From Oxalobacteraceae bacterium (GTDB lineage: Bacteria > Pseudomonadota > Gammaproteobacteria > Burkholderiales > Burkholderiaceae_D), in NCBI GenBank assembly GCA_021151485.1, contig JAGKXB010000004.1, positions 1 through 64,000 on the forward strand: a DNA stretch of 64,000 nt, read 5' to 3'. The position numbers and the translations under genes are program-made. The notes below the pieces were generated by a model. That model searched no databases, was not told the origin of the DNA, and saw only the letters and a list, made by a program, of their open reading frames with translations. Position 1 is the stretch's first letter, and every line of letters starts with the position of its first letter. Of the stretch, positions 61,629-64,000 are shown one piece after another.

Positions 61629-63488
61629 AAGATCAAAATACATCCACTCAGAAACCAGAATCGGATGCTTTTTGTAACCAATCACGTTAGGTTGCGCCAA
61701 CATATTGCGATACCGCGCATAACCCAAACGGTTGGGTGCATACACCTCCAACAACCGGGTCATCTTGCGATACAAGGCATCGCGCTCTGGGCTGGGTGGT
61801 ATTTGTTGCGACTGTAAAAACATTCGGTCGTAATCAGGATGCTGAAAACACCCTTTATTGGTTTGATGGATATTCGGCCCATAAAACAACTGCATAAAAT
61901 TATCGCCATCCGGATAATCCGCAATCCACGCCGCGCTGCGCATTTGCAACTTGCATTGCGCTTCGGCCTTTAATAGATCGGAAAATGGCCGCATTTCTCC
62001 TTCCATTTGCACAGCAATGGCGTTAAACGTTTTCTTCCACACTTCCAACTGCTGCTTGCCCAAAGAATCCGTCCGGACGGAATAACGGATCACCAAGGGC
62101 TGGCCATTGGGCAAAGTACGCCAGCCATCCGGCCCTTTTTTATAGCCAAACTTATCCAGCAAGGCATTCGCACCCGCCACGTTGTATTGCGTGCGGCTGA
62201 CGTACCTGGGATCGTAGCCAACAATACCTGGCGGCATCGGATAGTCCAGCGCAATCGCTTCGCCATGCCACACCATATTGATTTCTTCCTGAACATTGTG
62301 CGCCATAGCAAAGGCACGGCGCAGGGCGATTTTCTCTTTGCTAAAACCGCCTGTGACCGGATCCTGCATATTCCAGTAATAAATCGTCAATTCAGGATCG
62401 ATCATGCGCGATAACTGCACGCCTTTTTTCACCAATTCTGACCTCAAACGCCCATGTAACAACGCTTGCGGCGCTAAAGGTCCTTCTAATTGAAATAAAT
62501 CAATTTCACCCTTTTGGAACGACAACCAGCGTGATTGATCCTCCGCCACCACGTTGATTTCTACGCGCCCAATTTGCGGCATGCGCTTGCCCCGCATTTG
62601 TGCCGCAATACGCTGATCGTCGGGATCCGAACTAGGTTGAAAATCCCACACAAAACCGCGATACATAGGATTGGCCTCCAACACCATGCGCGAGCTACGC
62701 ACCCATTGCGTCAAACGATACGCGCCCGTCCCCACCGGATGGTCCATCACATGGCCTTGCGCATTTTGGTATTTTTCCACCACCTCACGCGCCATGGCGC
62801 TGGTCGGAAAATGCGCCAAGGACATGCCAAAATTCAAATCAGGACGCGTCAAATGCACGCGCAAGGTGTAGCGATCCAACAACTCAAATCCTGCAACCGG
62901 TGTGCTGGGATCAAACTTGCCAGTTTTTTTCGCCTTTGCCACCATGTCATCCAGACCTACCACCTTGCCGGCAAATACCCAAACGTGTGGAGAGGCAATT
63001 TTGGGATCCATTAAGCGCTGAAAGGAATACACATAATCCGCCATGGTCAGCTCACGCCGCTTGCCATTGAAAACGGGATCGGGCGCAAAAATAATCCCCT
63101 TTTTAAGCCGTATCGTATAAGTCTTGCCACTATCAGCGACCTCAGGTAGGGCTTGCGCCGTCAAGGGCACCAGCTTGGCTGGACGCGCCAGATAATCGTA
63201 GGTAAATAGGGTCTCAAAAATCCCCTGAATCACACTAGCGGAATATAAATCCGACACCGCAGCGGGATCAAAGCCCGTTTCCGCCACAGGAAAAACCGTG
63301 CGTAGCACTTTGGTGGGATCTGCTGGGCTGGTAGCATTATTCGCGTATGCCAAATGCATAGGCAGGCATAGCAATAATGCCCAGCAAGATTGAACAATCC
63401 CATATAAAAAAATCCGGCCAACTGTGCCAGAGAGGCTGAACAGGCCGGATTTGTTGGTTTTTTTGCTATGTTGCTTACTGTTGCTCAC
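61614..63488 (-). CDS. Peptide-binding periplasmic protein of the ABC transporter
   Basis: 624 residues, SBP family 5 (DppA/OppA/YejA-like). An unusually long basic N-terminus (about 25 residues) precedes the hydrophobic part of a signal peptide, with a likely cut after AYA near residue 49. Landmarks are AETGFDPAAVSDLYSASVIQG, the DYVYSFQRLMDP block and HPVGTGAYRL. The start is GTG, overlapping the upstream gene by 14 bases, with no good ribosome site, so coupling is likely. The last four residues (VGRQ) and the stop lie in a palindromic repeat, so the original C-terminus may have been replaced. Confidence 0.92.
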   Translation of the reverse strand: MSNSKQHSKKTNKSGLFSLSGTVGRIFLYGIVQSCWALLLCLPMHLAYANNATSPADPTKVLRTVFPVAETGFDPAAVSDLYSASVIQGIFETLFTYDYLARPAKLVPLTAQALPEVADSGKTYTIRLKKGIIFAPDPVFNGKRRELTMADYVYSFQRLMDPKIASPHVWVFAGKVVGLDDMVAKAKKTGKFDPSTPVAGFELLDRYTLRVHLTRPDLNFGMSLAHFPTSAMAREVVEKYQNAQGHVMDHPVGTGAYRLTQWVRSSRMVLEANPMYRGFVWDFQPSSDPDDQRIAAQMRGKRMPQIGRVEINVVAEDQSRWLSFQKGEIDLFQLEGPLAPQALLHGRLRSELVKKGVQLSRMIDPELTIYYWNMQDPVTGGFSKEKIALRRAFAMAHNVQEEINMVWHGEAIALDYPMPPGIVGYDPRYVSRTQYNVAGANALLDKFGYKKGPDGWRTLPNGQPLVIRYSVRTDSLGKQQLEVWKKTFNAIAVQMEGEMRPFSDLLKAEAQCKLQMRSAAWIADYPDGDNFMQLFYGPNIHQTNKGCFQHPDYDRMFLQSQQIPPSPERDALYRKMTRLLEVYAPNRLGYARYRNMLAQPNVIGYKKHPILVSEWMYFDLVGRQ

Positions 63489-64000
63489 TAGATTTAAACA
63501 ATTTAAGCAACTCGTAAATACTCAGACCACCTTGTTGTGGTAAACGCAACAACAAATCTTCAAACCTCGTATCCCGCCAACCAACCAAGGCCTTCAATAT
63601 GGTAGGGACGGGACTGTGCGGCTCGACATGGTCCAGAAAGTTAGCAATTTCACGCAATTGATCGTAAGCAGTATCGCGGTTATACACAGCATGACGACTC
63701 GCTGTGGGTGTCATTGCAGAAACAGGACCTGCGCCATCCATCACCACCTCTTCCGCTGGTGCACTTGCAATACGCTCTGTTTTGACACGGGTCACCAACT
63801 CACGAAAAGTCGGGGTTTGGCCAGGAATTTTGGCATCAAGGAAAATTTCCAACGATGTCAGTTGTGTTTCAATGGTTTGCAAATGCATGTGTCGAGCAGT
63901 TCGATCCGACTCAAGCAAAGTGTGCGCATCTGGCGCAGCGAGTAAACCCAAATTAAACCATTTCAACCCTTCACGTAACAACCAATCTACAGCACGCAAA
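63475..64000 (-). CDS. TssA-like (ImpA family) type VI secretion component, truncated by the window
   Basis: Only the last 174 or so residues lie in the window and the frame is open to the edge. The C-terminal part SRHAVYNRDTAYDQLREIANFLDHVEPHSPVPTILKAL-type pattern (written here in outline: an Ala/Arg-rich helix, then EPHSPVP, then a helix ending in LLLRL) is the signature I associate with the TssA C-terminal domain. TssA caps or primes the T6SS sheath and baseplate. No other T6SS gene is visible. Direct overlap with the peptide-binding gene is unusual. Confidence 0.6.
   Translation of the reverse strand, partial: LRAVDWLLREGLKWFNLGLLAAPDAHTLLESDRTARHMHLQTIETQLTSLEIFLDAKIPGQTPTFRELVTRVKTERIASAPAEEVVMDGAGPVSAMTPTASRHAVYNRDTAYDQLREIANFLDHVEPHSPVPTILKALVGWRDTRFEDLLLRLPQQGGLSIYELLKLFKSSEQQ

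Noticed and set aside
1..64000. tRNA genes
   Set aside because: I looked for T-loop-like GGTTCGAATCC and matching acceptor stems and saw none; a covariance search would be needed to be certain.

Overview
The window looks like the chromosome of a betaproteobacterium of the order Burkholderiales. The evidence is the complete division and cell-wall cluster in the order mraZ-rsmH-ftsL-ftsI-murE-murF-mraY-murD-ftsW-murG-murC-ddl-ftsQ-ftsA-ftsZ, followed by a Prx5-type peroxiredoxin, lpxC, a dciA-like gene, secA, argJ and mutT. The blocks dusB-fis-purH-ruvC-ruvA-ruvB and aroG/tldD/nitrilase/yhdP/glnE point the same way. FtsZ and FtsQ look most like those of Oxalobacteraceae. The DNA is AT-richer than usual for that order, and four genes look eukaryote-related, so a host-associated lifestyle is plausible but not proven.

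Layout. 0.2-24.6 kb: minus-strand housekeeping (mutT, argJ, secA, lpxC, peroxiredoxin, then the division cluster read from mraZ down to ftsZ); only the dciA-like gene is on plus. 24.6-26.5 kb: the mraZ control region with four 10-bp-spaced operator boxes, a divergent Lon-like AAA+ ATPase, and the RNase P RNA gene. 26.5-33.2 kb: an accessory island of three plus-strand genes that share an ankyrin-like N-terminal module. Two carry a membrane domain that resembles a family I associate with eukaryotic mitochondria; one carries a kinase domain of the actin-fragmin-kinase type. htpG, with a near-perfect sigma-32 promoter, lies among them. 33.2-38.5 kb: ruvB, ruvA, ruvC, purH, fis, dusB. 38.7-51.4 kb: a frameshifted AlbA_2-type gene, aroG, tldD, a nitrilase-family amidohydrolase, yhdP and glnE. 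51.5-52.4 kb: a fourth accessory gene whose N-terminus looks like a mitochondrial presequence followed by a membrane segment. 52.4-57.1 kb: gap, tkt, a VapBC-like toxin-antitoxin pair and rsmE. 57.1-57.7 kb: a gene-free stretch of nested palindromic repeats and a gene remnant. 57.7-63.5 kb: a YejABEF-like peptide ABC transporter. The window ends inside a gene whose C-terminus resembles TssA of type VI secretion.

How the genes work together. The division cluster makes and polymerises peptidoglycan precursor (murC-F, ddl, mraY, murG) and assembles the septal machinery (ftsA, ftsI, ftsL, ftsQ, ftsW, ftsZ), probably under MraZ autocontrol. The most novel content is the set of four accessory genes (26.5-29.5, 32.0-33.2 and 51.5-52.4 kb). 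My inference is that they encode translocated effectors, at least three of them possibly aimed at host mitochondria. All comparisons are from memory and reading; no searches were run.
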